Shown here: piece by piece, positions 1 through 7,896 of the stretch
How positions within the stretch are numbered: position 1 is the stretch's first letter
Layout of the letters: each line of letters starts with the position of its first letter
Source: Atopomonas hussainii
GTDB lineage: Bacteria; Pseudomonadota; Gammaproteobacteria; Pseudomonadales; Pseudomonadaceae
Direction of reading: 5' to 3'
Assembly (NCBI RefSeq): GCF_900109735.1
Contig: NZ_FOAS01000006.1
Location: forward strand, 157,342-221,341
DNA: 64,000 nt
Position numbers and translations under genes: made by a program
The notes under the pieces: model-generated
Told to the model about the DNA's origin: nothing
Databases searched by the model: none
What the model saw: the letters and a program-made list of their open reading frames with translations, nothing else

Positions 1-49
1 AGGGGTATTGGGGGCGGCAAGTTTATCCCGCACAGCGCGGAACGCAAAG
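1..49. other. Window edge, no gene seen
   Basis: Short stretch downstream of the first minus-strand gene. I see no coding sequence, terminator or repeat that can be supported here. Confidence 0.5.
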
Positions 50-523
50 TCAGCGTGCCTTGACCATGCCGGTGTGCAAATCGGCCCAGATATGCCCATT
101 GGCGTAACGAATAAACTGCACATACAAACGCTCGTGGCGCAGCAGGTCGAGCAGCACGGCGTACTGGCTGGCGGGGTACTGCAAGCTCAGTGTGCGCGTT
201 GCGGCGTTAAACGCCGGCTTCTTCAGGCTTTTGCCTTCGCCGTCAAAGCTAATGCGCACCTGCATCACGCTGGCACCGCGATTAAGCGGCTGCCCTTTGA
301 GCAGCAATAGAGTGTGCGCCGTGATGGGAATCGGCTGCACATCCGAGGGACGCTGAATCGAGGTCGCCACATGGTAGTGGGTGACTTGTAGCAATTGCTG
401 CTCCAGCGGCTCGCCGCTGCGTAAAGCGTCTTTATCGTCGGGCAAAAACTGCCCGTGCATGGGCTCAACCGCCCAAGCGGCGCCACTGACAACCAACGCA
501 CATAGCAGCAACCACTTACGCAT
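50..523 (-). CDS. Secreted hypothetical protein, 157 aa
   Basis: I do not recognise the family. What is visible: an N-terminal signal peptide (MRKWLLLCALVVSGAAWA, likely cleaved after about residue 18), then a soluble domain of about 135 residues with no cysteines and no membrane segment, so a periplasmic or exported protein. Its start lies inside the end of the upstream cupin gene (8-bp overlap), and that gene in turn touches hpt, so the three are probably translated from one mRNA. Function cannot be inferred beyond this operon position. Codon use and GC match the neighbours, so nothing suggests recent transfer. Confidence 0.8.
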   Translation of the reverse strand: MRKWLLLCALVVSGAAWAVEPMHGQFLPDDKDALRSGEPLEQQLLQVTHYHVATSIQRPSDVQPIPITAHTLLLLKGQPLNRGASVMQVRISFDGEGKSLKKPAFNAATRTLSLQYPASQYAVLLDLLRHERLYVQFIRYANGHIWADLHTGMVKAR

Positions 524-998
524 CTAATACCTCGGCAAAGGCTGCGCACTCGGCAGCCAAAAACTCGCCCACGCCGGCCTCGCCTTCACGCGGCGCCCAG
601 TGGGCAAACTCGTGTTCTGCCAGCGGCACATAAGGCCCGGCTTTGCATTCAAAAATCAGGCACTGCGCATCGAGCGCAATCAACGAGTGAAACTGCTCTG
701 GCGGCACATCCACACCCAAGGTGCCTTCAGGGCTTAGCAGCACACGTTGCTGCACTTGGCCATCGGCACTCCACAGGGTCAACCCTACCCGGCCACGCAG
801 GGCCAGTAGGGTTTCGGCTTTGCTGGCAGAAAAGTGCGCATGCGGGGCTATGTAGGTGTCGCTAGTGAGCACCACCAACAGGCGATGGCACGGCTCGTCC
901 ATCGCATGCAGGTTGTGGTGTTGGCGGCCGCGCGGGTTGCTCGCTGCCTGCGCTTGTAGCTCAGCGAGCAAGGCCGGCTCAAGCAGCTGCACCGGCAT
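516..998 (-). CDS. WbuC-family cupin-fold metalloprotein
   Basis: 160 aa. The N-terminal part carries RQHHNLH (about residues 25-31), then TYIAPHAHFSASKAETLLALRG (48-69), which supplies the cupin histidines and glutamate, and a C-terminal FECKAGPYVPLAEHEFAHWAP block (about 115-135). This layout is that of the WbuC family of small cupins found near surface-polysaccharide genes; the reaction is not established. Expected to be cytoplasmic. Its start codon overlaps the stop codon of hpt by one base, so translation is probably coupled. A sugar-related role is possible from the family but nothing nearby (purine salvage) supports it directly. Confidence 0.75.
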   Translation of the reverse strand: MPVQLLEPALLAELQAQAASNPRGRQHHNLHAMDEPCHRLLVVLTSDTYIAPHAHFSASKAETLLALRGRVGLTLWSADGQVQQRVLLSPEGTLGVDVPPEQFHSLIALDAQCLIFECKAGPYVPLAEHEFAHWAPREGEAGVGEFLAAECAAFAEVLDA

Positions 999-1555
999 CA
1001 GTGACCTTTCAGGGCGAAGATGCCCGCGGCGTTACGCCAGTAGCCTTTGTAATCCATGCCGTAACCGAAGATGTAGCGGTCTTCGCACTCCAGACCCACG
1101 TAGTCGGCCTTCAGATCTGGGCGGGCTTTGCGGTCGTGCTGTTTATCGACCAGCACTGCGGTGTGCACGGCACTGGCGCCAGCGTGTTTGCAGAACTCGA
1201 TAATCGCCGCCAAGGTGTGCCCTTCGTCGAGGATGTCGTCGATGATCAGCACTTCGCGGTCGATAAAAGAAATCTCCGGTTTGGCCTTCCAAAACAATTC
1301 GCCGCCAGTGGTTTCGTTGCGGTAACGGGTGGCGTGCAAATACGACAACTCCAGCGGGAAGTTCAGCTGCGAGACCAGCTTGCCCGAGATAATCAAGCCG
1401 CCGTTCATCACACAGAACACCACAGGGTTACGCTCGGCCAGTTCGGCATTGATCTTGGCCGCCATTTGGCTAATCGCCGCTTCTACGGTGGCTTCATCAA
1501 ACAGGCAGTCAGCTTCTTCCATCACCTGACGAATGTGGGCGAGATCGGCAGACAT
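998..1555 (-). CDS. hpt: Hypoxanthine-guanine phosphoribosyltransferase
   Basis: 185 aa, full length. Transfers phosphoribosyl from PRPP to hypoxanthine or guanine in purine salvage in the cytoplasm. The type I PRTase PRPP-binding motif VLIIDDILDEGHTL is at residues 102-115, with the flexible-loop region ahead of it and the base-contacting VDKQHDRKARPDLKADYVG block after it. The start at 1555 has a strong GGAGGA ribosome site. First gene of a three-gene minus-strand unit with the cupin and the secreted protein, divergent from upp; Pseudomonas genomes commonly keep hpt next to upp-uraA (established knowledge), so this is a nucleobase-salvage locus. Confidence 0.93.
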   Translation of the reverse strand: MSADLAHIRQVMEEADCLFDEATVEAAISQMAAKINAELAERNPVVFCVMNGGLIISGKLVSQLNFPLELSYLHATRYRNETTGGELFWKAKPEISFIDREVLIIDDILDEGHTLAAIIEFCKHAGASAVHTAVLVDKQHDRKARPDLKADYVGLECEDRYIFGYGMDYKGYWRNAAGIFALKGH

Positions 1556-1722
1556 AGGTGTCCTCCAAAATTAGCGGCATGGGGCCGGAAAAAACCGCCA
1601 AGGCTAGCGGCAGATCAGCGCAGCAGCAAGCCGATCGCAACAAGATGTCGCAGTTTAGGTGTCATCTGCCGCGATGATCAGATAGCCTTTGGCCGTTTGC
1701 CTGCCGCTTGTTGGAGTTTTGC
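1556..1722. promoter_or_regulatory. Divergent hpt / upp promoter region
   Basis: 167 bp between divergently transcribed salvage genes. It must hold promoters for both, but I cannot point to clear -35/-10 boxes or to a purine riboswitch fold. The upp ribosome site TTGGAG is at 1711-1716. Confidence 0.4.
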
Positions 1723-2361
1723 ATGCCTGTTCGTGAGATTCGCCACCCCCTCGTCCGCCATAAACTCGGCCTGATGCGCCGTGGCGACTTATCAACGAAA
1801 AGTTTTCGTGAGCTAGCCCAAGAAGTCGGCACCCTGCTGACCTACGAAGCCACCCAAGACCTGCCTCTTGAGGATTACACCGTGGCTGGCTGGTGCGGGC
1901 CGATCAAAGCCGAGCGTATCGCCGGCAAGAAAGTCACCGTGGTGCCGATTCTGCGTGCCGGTTTAGGCATGCTCGATGGCGTACTGAGCCTGCTGCCGAG
2001 TGCCAAAGTCAGCGTGGTGGGCTTGGCTCGTAACGAAGAAACCCTCGAAGCCCACACCTATCTTGAGAAGTTAGTAGGCGAGCTGGATCAGCGCATGGCA
2101 CTGGTCATCGACCCTATGCTGGCCACCGGCGGCTCGATGATCGCCACACTGGATCTGCTGAAAAAAGCCGGCTGTAAAGAAATCCGCGCGCTGGTGCTGG
2201 TCGCCGCGCCCGAAGGCATCGCCAAAGTGGAAGCCGCGCACCCTGATGTACAGATTTTCACCGCCTCTGTTGACCAGCGCCTGAACGAGCACGGCTACAT
2301 TTTGCCGGGCCTTGGCGATGCCGGTGACCGCATCTTCGGCACCCAGCAGAAGGACGTTTAA
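1723..2361 (+). CDS. upp: Uracil phosphoribosyltransferase
   Basis: 212 aa from ATG 1723. Makes UMP from uracil and PRPP (pyrimidine salvage). The start is chosen because TTGGAG at 1711-1716 gives normal spacing and the protein then begins [19 protein letters not shown] as in the family; an upstream TTG at 1708 is less likely. PRPP-binding [12 protein letters not shown] is at residues 128-139 and the uracil-binding C-terminal [17 protein letters not shown] is intact. uraA follows after 2 bp, so uptake and conversion of uracil are one operon. Length is normal for the family. Confidence 0.96.
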   Translation: MPVREIRHPLVRHKLGLMRRGDLSTKSFRELAQEVGTLLTYEATQDLPLEDYTVAGWCGPIKAERIAGKKVTVVPILRAGLGMLDGVLSLLPSAKVSVVGLARNEETLEAHTYLEKLVGELDQRMALVIDPMLATGGSMIATLDLLKKAGCKEIRALVLVAAPEGIAKVEAAHPDVQIFTASVDQRLNEHGYILPGLGDAGDRIFGTQQKDV

Positions 2362-2363
2362 GC

Positions 2364-3632
2364 ATGAACCACGAACTGCCCCGCGACCCGCTGTGGAAGC
2401 AAGCCCTAACCGGCGCGCAGATGCTGTTTGTCGCCTTTGGCGCACTGGTACTGATGCCGCTGATTACCGGCATGGACCCGAACGTCGCGCTGTTTACCGC
2501 CGGCCTCGGCACTGTGCTGTTTTACTTCATCACCGGCGGGCAAGTACCGATCTTCCTCGCCTCCTCGTTTGCCTTTATCGCACCGATCATGGCCGCTAAA
2601 GCGGACTTTGGCTTGCCGGCCACCCTCGGCGGCTTACTCGCCGCCGGTATGGTTTACGTGCTGCTCTCGGCACTGGTGCGCATCAAGGGCACCGGCTTTC
2701 TCGACCACATCCTGCCGCCGGTAGTCATCGCCCCGGTAATCATGGTGATTGGCTTGGCCTTAGCGCCGGTGGCGGTCAACTTGGCGATGGGCAAAACCGG
2801 CGATGCCAGCGCGCAACTGGTGCCCTACACCACCGCGCTGGCGATCAGCATGCCCGCGTTGCTAACCACCTTAGTGGTGGCCGTCGCGGCCAAGGGCATT
2901 CTGCGTTTGATCCCGATTCTCTGCGGCATTACCGTGGGCCTCGTGCTGTCGGCCTTCTTCGGCGTGTTGGATTTATCCGCAGCCGCCCAAGCCCCCTGGT
3001 TAGCAGTGCCGAACTTTGTTGCCCCCGAGCTGCACTGGGGCGCGATTCTGTTCATGCTGCCCGTGGCCATTGCACCCGCTATTGAACACGTCGGCGATGT
3101 GCTGGCAATCGGCAATGTTACCGGGCGCAATTACCTGCAAAAGCCTGGCCTGCACCGCACCTTGCTGGGTGATGGCGTGGCTACCTCGGCCGCCGCGCTG
3201 CTCGGCGGGCCGCCAAACACCACCTATTCCGAAGTGACTGGCGCGGTGATGCTGACCCGTAACTTCAACCCAAAAATCATGCTCTGGGCCGCCGGCATCG
3301 CCATTGCCTTAGCCTTTATCGGCAAGTTCGGCGCGCTGCTGCAAAGCATTCCGGTACCGGTGATGGGCGGGATTCTGTGTTTGTTGTTCGGCACCATTGC
3401 CGCGGTGGGCATGAACACCCTGATTCGTCATCAGGTGGACTTGTCCGAAGCGCGTAACTTAGTGATTGTCTCCGTCACCTTAGTGTTTGGCATCGGCGGC
3501 ATGGTGTTTGGCGTGGATGGCGAGTGGACACTTAAAGGCATCAGCCTGTGCGCCCTAGCAGCCATCGTGCTCAACCTGATTCTGCCCGGCGCCAGTGGTT
3601 GGGGCGGCCACGACTATCCGAAAGACCACTAA
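2364..3632 (+). CDS. uraA: Uracil (nucleobase) permease, NAT family
   Basis: 422 aa, largely hydrophobic, with about 12-14 membrane segments: an inner-membrane uracil:proton symporter of the nucleobase-ascorbate transporter family. The conserved half-helix and signature region is seen around residues 230-300 (APAIEHVGDVLAIGN, GDGVATSAAALLGGPPNTTYSEVTGAV), including the substrate-contacting glutamates. The short hydrophilic tail ends WGGHDYPKDH. The ribosome site AAGGA lies in the last codons of upp, 2 bp gap, indicating translational coupling. Directly feeds Upp. Confidence 0.93.
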   Translation: MNHELPRDPLWKQALTGAQMLFVAFGALVLMPLITGMDPNVALFTAGLGTVLFYFITGGQVPIFLASSFAFIAPIMAAKADFGLPATLGGLLAAGMVYVLLSALVRIKGTGFLDHILPPVVIAPVIMVIGLALAPVAVNLAMGKTGDASAQLVPYTTALAISMPALLTTLVVAVAAKGILRLIPILCGITVGLVLSAFFGVLDLSAAAQAPWLAVPNFVAPELHWGAILFMLPVAIAPAIEHVGDVLAIGNVTGRNYLQKPGLHRTLLGDGVATSAAALLGGPPNTTYSEVTGAVMLTRNFNPKIMLWAAGIAIALAFIGKFGALLQSIPVPVMGGILCLLFGTIAAVGMNTLIRHQVDLSEARNLVIVSVTLVFGIGGMVFGVDGEWTLKGISLCALAAIVLNLILPGASGWGGHDYPKDH

Positions 3633-3652
3633 CGTATCCACTCTGATACAGA

Positions 3653-3682
3653 GCGAGCCTTGAGCGCCCTGCCTTGGCTCGC
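3653..3682 (+). terminator. Possible upp-uraA terminator hairpin
   Basis: Inverted repeat GCGAGCC / GGCTCGC with a long loop just after uraA. No T-run follows, so this is a weak candidate; it might instead be a processing site. Confidence 0.3.
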
Positions 3683-3717
3683 CACACTGTTCACTCGACA
3701 ACAACAATAAAAAAACC

Positions 3718-4434
3718 ATGGATTCTGCCCAGCCTGTGCACATCCTGGTGGTCGATGACGACGAAGAAATCCGCGAACTGCTCGCCGAACACTTGCAGCG
3801 CGGCGGTTATCGCGTGACCACCCTAGCCGATGGCGTAAGCCTGCTCCCGACCCTGCGCCGCGAGGCCGTGGGGCTGCTGATTCTGGATGTCATGCTACCC
3901 GGCGAAGATGGCTTTAGCCTGTGCCGCAAAGTGCGCGAACACAGCGCCGTACCGATCATAATGCTCACCGCCAGCGCCGACGAAGCCGACCGCGTGATCG
4001 GCCTAGAACTCGGTGCCGATGACTATCTGGGCAAACCCTTTAGCCCCCGCGAGTTACTGGCCCGGATCCGCGCCCTGCTGCGGCGCAGCCAAGGCAGCCT
4101 TGGGGCGGCACAACGGCAGCTGAAGTTTGCCGATTGGACGCTCGATGTAGTCAGCCACCAACTCAAACACCACAGCGGCCAGCACCTGAGTTTGTCCGGC
4201 GCGGAATTTGCCCTGCTGCATTTGTTCTTGAGCAAAGCAAATCACGTGCTCAGCCGCGACGACATCAGCCAAGCCCTGCATGGCCGCGACTGCGCGCCTT
4301 ATGACCGCAGTGTGGATATCCAAGTCAGCCGCTTACGCCAGCGCTTAGGTGGCATCGACGGCGGCGGGCAGTTAATTCGCACCCTGCGCAACAAAGGCTA
4401 TCTGCTCGCGTGTGATGTGCATGCGGCCAGTTGA
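3718..4434 (+). CDS. OmpR-family response regulator
   Basis: 238 aa. Receiver domain at residues 7-118 with the acidic pocket DDDEE (13-17), phospho-acceptor Asp57 (LLILDVMLPGEDG), Thr85 and Lys106 (LGKPF); the C-terminal winged helix-turn-helix (about 135-232, ending LRQRLGGIDGGGQLIRTLRNKGYLL) binds DNA. It overlaps the sensor kinase that follows, so the two form one transcription unit and surely one signalling pair. No Shine-Dalgarno is visible before the ATG; the leader is A-rich. The regulated genes and signal are unknown; adjacency to uraA is not evidence for a pyrimidine role. Confidence 0.88.
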   Translation: MDSAQPVHILVVDDDEEIRELLAEHLQRGGYRVTTLADGVSLLPTLRREAVGLLILDVMLPGEDGFSLCRKVREHSAVPIIMLTASADEADRVIGLELGADDYLGKPFSPRELLARIRALLRRSQGSLGAAQRQLKFADWTLDVVSHQLKHHSGQHLSLSGAEFALLHLFLSKANHVLSRDDISQALHGRDCAPYDRSVDIQVSRLRQRLGGIDGGGQLIRTLRNKGYLLACDVHAAS

Positions 4435-5857
4435 GCGCTACCTGCCCGACAGCCTGTGGGGGCGCATGGCCTTGGTGCTGCTCGGCAGCATTCTGCTCGC
4501 CGAACTGGTGCTCACCGGCCTATGGCGCAGCCAAGCCGCCGAACGCGACGAGCGCCTACTGCGCGAAGGCACCGAGTCACTGGCGCTGAGCCTAGCCAGC
4601 ACGGCGCGTTTTTTTACCTCGCTGCCCAGCGAATACCGCCACCTAACCCTTAACCAACTGCGCAGCATGGGCGGCACGCGTTTTTTTGTTTCGCTGAACC
4701 GCGAGTTCTTGGCCATGGACGACCTTAAAGGCCTGGAACGCCGCGCACTGGTGCAAGACACCGTGCTCGCCACCCTGCGCCAACAGCTTGGCAGCGAGCC
4801 AAAAATTCACGTCAACTTCACCAGCCAAGACGACCTGCGCATTCTTAACCCCACCACGCGCCTGCGCGATTTACCGCCTTCGTGGGTGGAGTATTCCCTC
4901 ACCCTAGAGCCGCTCGACCCGCCGATTTTAGTGGTGCAAATCCGCCTGCAAGACGATGAATGGCTGTATCTCGCCGCCGCCATGCCCATGCCGCTCTGGC
5001 CGCTGGAAACCCCGTATTTACCGCCGCGTGAATGGATGCTCTTGGCACTGCTCACGGTGCTACTGCTACTGACCAGTATTGCCCTAGCCCGCTCACTGAC
5101 CCGCCCGCTGAAACAACTGGCCCGCCACGCCCGCCGGCTCGGGCAAGAGATCGAACAACCGCCGCTCAACGAAGACGGCCCACGGGAAATCCGCGAAGCC
5201 GCTCGCGCGCTGAACGCCATGCAGCGCCAAGTGCAGCGTTATATCCGCGACCGTGCGCAAACCTTCTCGAGCATCTCGCACGACCTAAAAACGCCCATCA
5301 CCCGCCTGCGCCTGCGCGCCGAACTGATCGACGATGACAGCCAACGCAACGCCCTGCTGCGCAACCTCGATGAGCTAGAGCTGCTGGTCAAAGGCGCTTT
5401 GCAGTGCATGAAAGACACCGACATCCACGAAAACACCGAAGCGGTGGATATCTCCGCCCTGCTGCAAAACATTCAGGTCGAGCTGCCCGAGCCACACCGC
5501 TTGAGCCTGCGCTGCCTCGCCCAAGGCGTGTACCCCGGCAAACCGTTCGCCCTTAAGCGCTGTCTCACCAACCTGATCGACAACGGCATCAAATACGGCG
5601 AGCACGTGCATATCACCCTGCTCGAAGGGCAAACCGGCCTGCATTTATCCCTGCGCGACGAAGGCCCCGGCATTCCCCACACCTACCGCGACCAAGTGTT
5701 CGAGCCCTACTTCCGCCTACCCGCCAGCCGCAACAAACCCGGTGACGGCTTAGGCCTGGGCATCGCCCGACAAATCATCCACGCCCACGGCGGCACACTG
5801 AGTTTGTCGAACTACTCAGGGGGTGGGTTGTTGATACAGATTGAGTTGCCGCGCTAA
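4421..5857 (+). CDS. EnvZ-type sensor histidine kinase
   Basis: About 478 aa. Membrane segment 1 near residues 15-33, a periplasmic sensor region of about 170 residues, membrane segment 2 near 205-224, a HAMP linker, HisKA with the phospho-accepting His in FSSISHDLKTPITRLRLRAE (about residue 287), then the ATPase with N box NLIDNGIKYG, G1 DEGPGIP, F box FEPYFRL and G2 GDGLGLG. Start is ambiguous: GTG 4412, ATG 4415 and ATG 4421 are all in frame inside the end of the regulator gene; I give 4421. Partner of the preceding OmpR-family regulator. No sequence feature identifies the ligand. Confidence 0.87.
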   Translation: MRPVERYLPDSLWGRMALVLLGSILLAELVLTGLWRSQAAERDERLLREGTESLALSLASTARFFTSLPSEYRHLTLNQLRSMGGTRFFVSLNREFLAMDDLKGLERRALVQDTVLATLRQQLGSEPKIHVNFTSQDDLRILNPTTRLRDLPPSWVEYSLTLEPLDPPILVVQIRLQDDEWLYLAAAMPMPLWPLETPYLPPREWMLLALLTVLLLLTSIALARSLTRPLKQLARHARRLGQEIEQPPLNEDGPREIREAARALNAMQRQVQRYIRDRAQTFSSISHDLKTPITRLRLRAELIDDDSQRNALLRNLDELELLVKGALQCMKDTDIHENTEAVDISALLQNIQVELPEPHRLSLRCLAQGVYPGKPFALKRCLTNLIDNGIKYGEHVHITLLEGQTGLHLSLRDEGPGIPHTYRDQVFEPYFRLPASRNKPGDGLGLGIARQIIHAHGGTLSLSNYSGGGLLIQIELPR

Positions 5858-5876
5858 CAGCTGGCTAGCTGCGTAG

Positions 5877-5918
5877 AGCCTGTAGGCCGGGTTAGCCAAC
5901 GGCGTAACCCGGCAGGCT
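5877..5918. repeat. REP-like hairpin between convergent genes
   Basis: Perfect inverted repeat GCCGGGTTA / TAACCCGGC (5886-5894 and 5905-5913) inside a second outer pair AGCCTG / CAGGCT. It lies between the ends of the kinase gene and the converging acyl-CoA ligase gene. The shape (GGGTTA stem, about 10-base loop) is like the dispersed intergenic repeats common in Pseudomonas; it may also stop transcription from both sides, although there is no T-run. Confidence 0.55.
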
Positions 5919-5950
5919 GGCCGCTAGGCCCACCCGAGCGACTCACCACC

Positions 5951-7624
5951 TCACGGCATATGCCATTGCACTTTGTGCGGCTGCGCCATCCAGTGTTCGA
6001 AGTGCTTGCGGTAGGCCTCTTCCACCACGTTGCGTTTAATCTTTAACGTGGGGGTGAGAAAGCCGTTTTCTACCGCCCAGGCATCGCCCACCACCACCAG
6101 CGCATGCAGTTGTTCGTGTTTATCCAGCTGGGCGTTGGTGGCATGCAGCAGTTGCTCAAGGCTCTGGGCAAGGGATTTGCGGCCCTCTTCGCTGCGCGCT
6201 TGTTCGCGGCCGCTGTCGGACAGCACGCACAAGCCCAATGCCGAGGGCAGGTTGTCACCAGCAACGCACACTTGCTCTAAGCGCTCGTGCGCGGCTAAGC
6301 GGTTTTCGATTGGCGCTGGCGCGACATATTTACCTTTGCTGGTTTTGAAGATGTCTTTGATGCGCCCGGTCAGCCGTAGCCAGCCCTGTGCGTTCTGCTC
6401 GCCTTTGTCGCCGGTGCGCAGGTAGCCGTCCTCGGTGAGGGTTTCTGCCGTGCGCTCGGGGTCTTTGTAGTAGCCCAGCATGGTGGCGCCACTGTGTACC
6501 TGCACCTCACCCAGCTCGCTGATGCGTACCGTCACGCCGGGGTTAGCCGGGCCAATCCAGCCTTGTTGCAGGCTTTCTGGGCGGCCGATATGCGAATAGC
6601 CGCAGTTCTCGGTCATACCGTACGCCTCAATCACATTCAGGCCCAGCTTGGCGTACCACTGTTGCAGCGGCTCGGGTAATGGCGCGGCGCCAGACACCGC
6701 ATAGCGCACGCTGTCCAGACCAAGGCCGGCCAAAATTTTGCGTTTCAGCACACCGCCCAGCAGAGGCACGCTGAGCAGCACATTGAGCTTGCGCGCCGGC
6801 AACTTGTCGAACACGCCCATCTGAAACTTGGTCCAGATCCGCGGCACGCCGAAAAACACCGTCGGCCGCGCGCGCTGCAAATCACTTAGGAAGGTTTCCA
6901 AGCTCTCGGCAAAAAACACTTGCTGGCCGGAATACAGCGACGCCAGCTCGACAAACACCCGCTCAGCCACGTGCGACAAGGGCAGATACGACAACACCCG
7001 ATCCGCCGGATTCACGTCGAACAACGCCACCGCGTGCGTGCCGGTGAAGGCAAAGTTGGCGAAGTTATGCATCACCCCTTTGGGCGTGCCGGTGGTGCCG
7101 GAGGTGTAAATCAGCGTAGCCAAGTGCTCGGCCTGACACGGCGCCACTCCGGTGAACGGTGGCGTGCTTTGCAGGTCTTGCCAGGTGCGGTCGAACGCGC
7201 CTTCCGGGCATAGCGGCAAGGCCACTGTGGTCACCCCTTCCGGCACGCCCGGAGCCATGCTGGGCCACGCATCCAGCTTGCCGACAAACGCCAGCTGCAC
7301 CTCAGCGTGCTCCAACACTTGGCGCACCGAGTCGGCGGTGAGGTTGGGATACAGCGGCACCGAAACATGCCCGGCCATCCAGATCGCCAAGTCAGCGATC
7401 AGCCAGTGCGCGCAGTTTTTCGAGATGATGGCGATGCGGCTGCCCTGCGGCAGCGCCAAGCTGTTTAGCCAGGCGGCAGCGCGCCTGACTTGGTCATCGA
7501 CCTGACGCCACGTCAGGGTTTCTAAGCGCCCCCCCGGGTGCGGCTGGGTGAGATAAACCTGCTCAGGCATCTCCGCCAAACGCTGTGCAAAAGCCTGCAA
7601 GGGAAGTAAAGGCTGATCAGACAT
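5951..7624 (-). CDS. Long-chain acyl-CoA ligase (AMP-forming)
   Basis: 557 aa from ATG 7624. Adenylates a carboxylic acid and transfers it to CoA. Seen: the P-loop YTSGTTGTPKGVMH at about residues 173-186, the adenine-site motif EAYGMTENCG, the motif YLRTGDKGEQNAQGWLRLTGR, and the A10 region IKDIFKTSKGKYVAP typical of the FadD15-like long-chain group. The N-terminal start MSDQPLL is preferred because GGAG lies at proper spacing; an upstream TTG (7654) would lie inside the palindrome described next. It stands alone on the minus strand. The substrate chain length cannot be read from sequence. Confidence 0.88.
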   Translation of the reverse strand: MSDQPLLPLQAFAQRLAEMPEQVYLTQPHPGGRLETLTWRQVDDQVRRAAAWLNSLALPQGSRIAIISKNCAHWLIADLAIWMAGHVSVPLYPNLTADSVRQVLEHAEVQLAFVGKLDAWPSMAPGVPEGVTTVALPLCPEGAFDRTWQDLQSTPPFTGVAPCQAEHLATLIYTSGTTGTPKGVMHNFANFAFTGTHAVALFDVNPADRVLSYLPLSHVAERVFVELASLYSGQQVFFAESLETFLSDLQRARPTVFFGVPRIWTKFQMGVFDKLPARKLNVLLSVPLLGGVLKRKILAGLGLDSVRYAVSGAAPLPEPLQQWYAKLGLNVIEAYGMTENCGYSHIGRPESLQQGWIGPANPGVTVRISELGEVQVHSGATMLGYYKDPERTAETLTEDGYLRTGDKGEQNAQGWLRLTGRIKDIFKTSKGKYVAPAPIENRLAAHERLEQVCVAGDNLPSALGLCVLSDSGREQARSEEGRKSLAQSLEQLLHATNAQLDKHEQLHALVVVGDAWAVENGFLTPTLKIKRNVVEEAYRKHFEHWMAQPHKVQWHMP

Positions 7625-7649
7625 GATCCGCTCCGTATTGTTGTTATTA

Positions 7650-7667
7650 ACCAAGCAAGTGCTTGGT
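7650..7667. promoter_or_regulatory. Perfect 8-2-8 palindrome, candidate TetR-type operator
   Basis: ACCAAGCA, two bases, TGCTTGGT: a perfect inverted repeat 26 bp upstream of the acyl-CoA ligase ATG and in the region shared with the divergent oxidoreductase. Its size and symmetry fit a TetR-family operator, the class that often controls fatty-acid and acyl-CoA genes. No regulator gene is adjacent, so the regulator would act in trans. Confidence 0.6.
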
Positions 7668-7779
7668 CAATATTCCACGAAGCGCCAGCCGCAACAACGG
7701 CTATATCGGCCAAATAATGACCAAAATCCCTGCGCTTTGGCTAAGCATCTGATTTCTCTGAGATCTTTTTTGCCTGAAC

Positions 7780-7795
7780 TCACCCCTTTGGGTGA
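7780..7795. promoter_or_regulatory. Small inverted repeat in the divergent promoter region
   Basis: TCACCC, four bases, GGGTGA, about 100 bp before the oxidoreductase start. It could be a second operator or a chance hairpin; there is no further support. Confidence 0.25.
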
Positions 7796-7896
7796 CAAAC
7801 ACATTATCACCCAGACAAATAATCACCCTGCCGCCCGCCTTTGCCCGTCTGCACCTACACTCAGTGCTTTGCTGTTCACTGCAAGGAATCACTGTC

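Noticed and set aside
1001..1774. 257-codon plus-strand frame opposite hpt
   Set aside because: Covers hpt on the other strand and runs into upp in another frame; both are certain genes.
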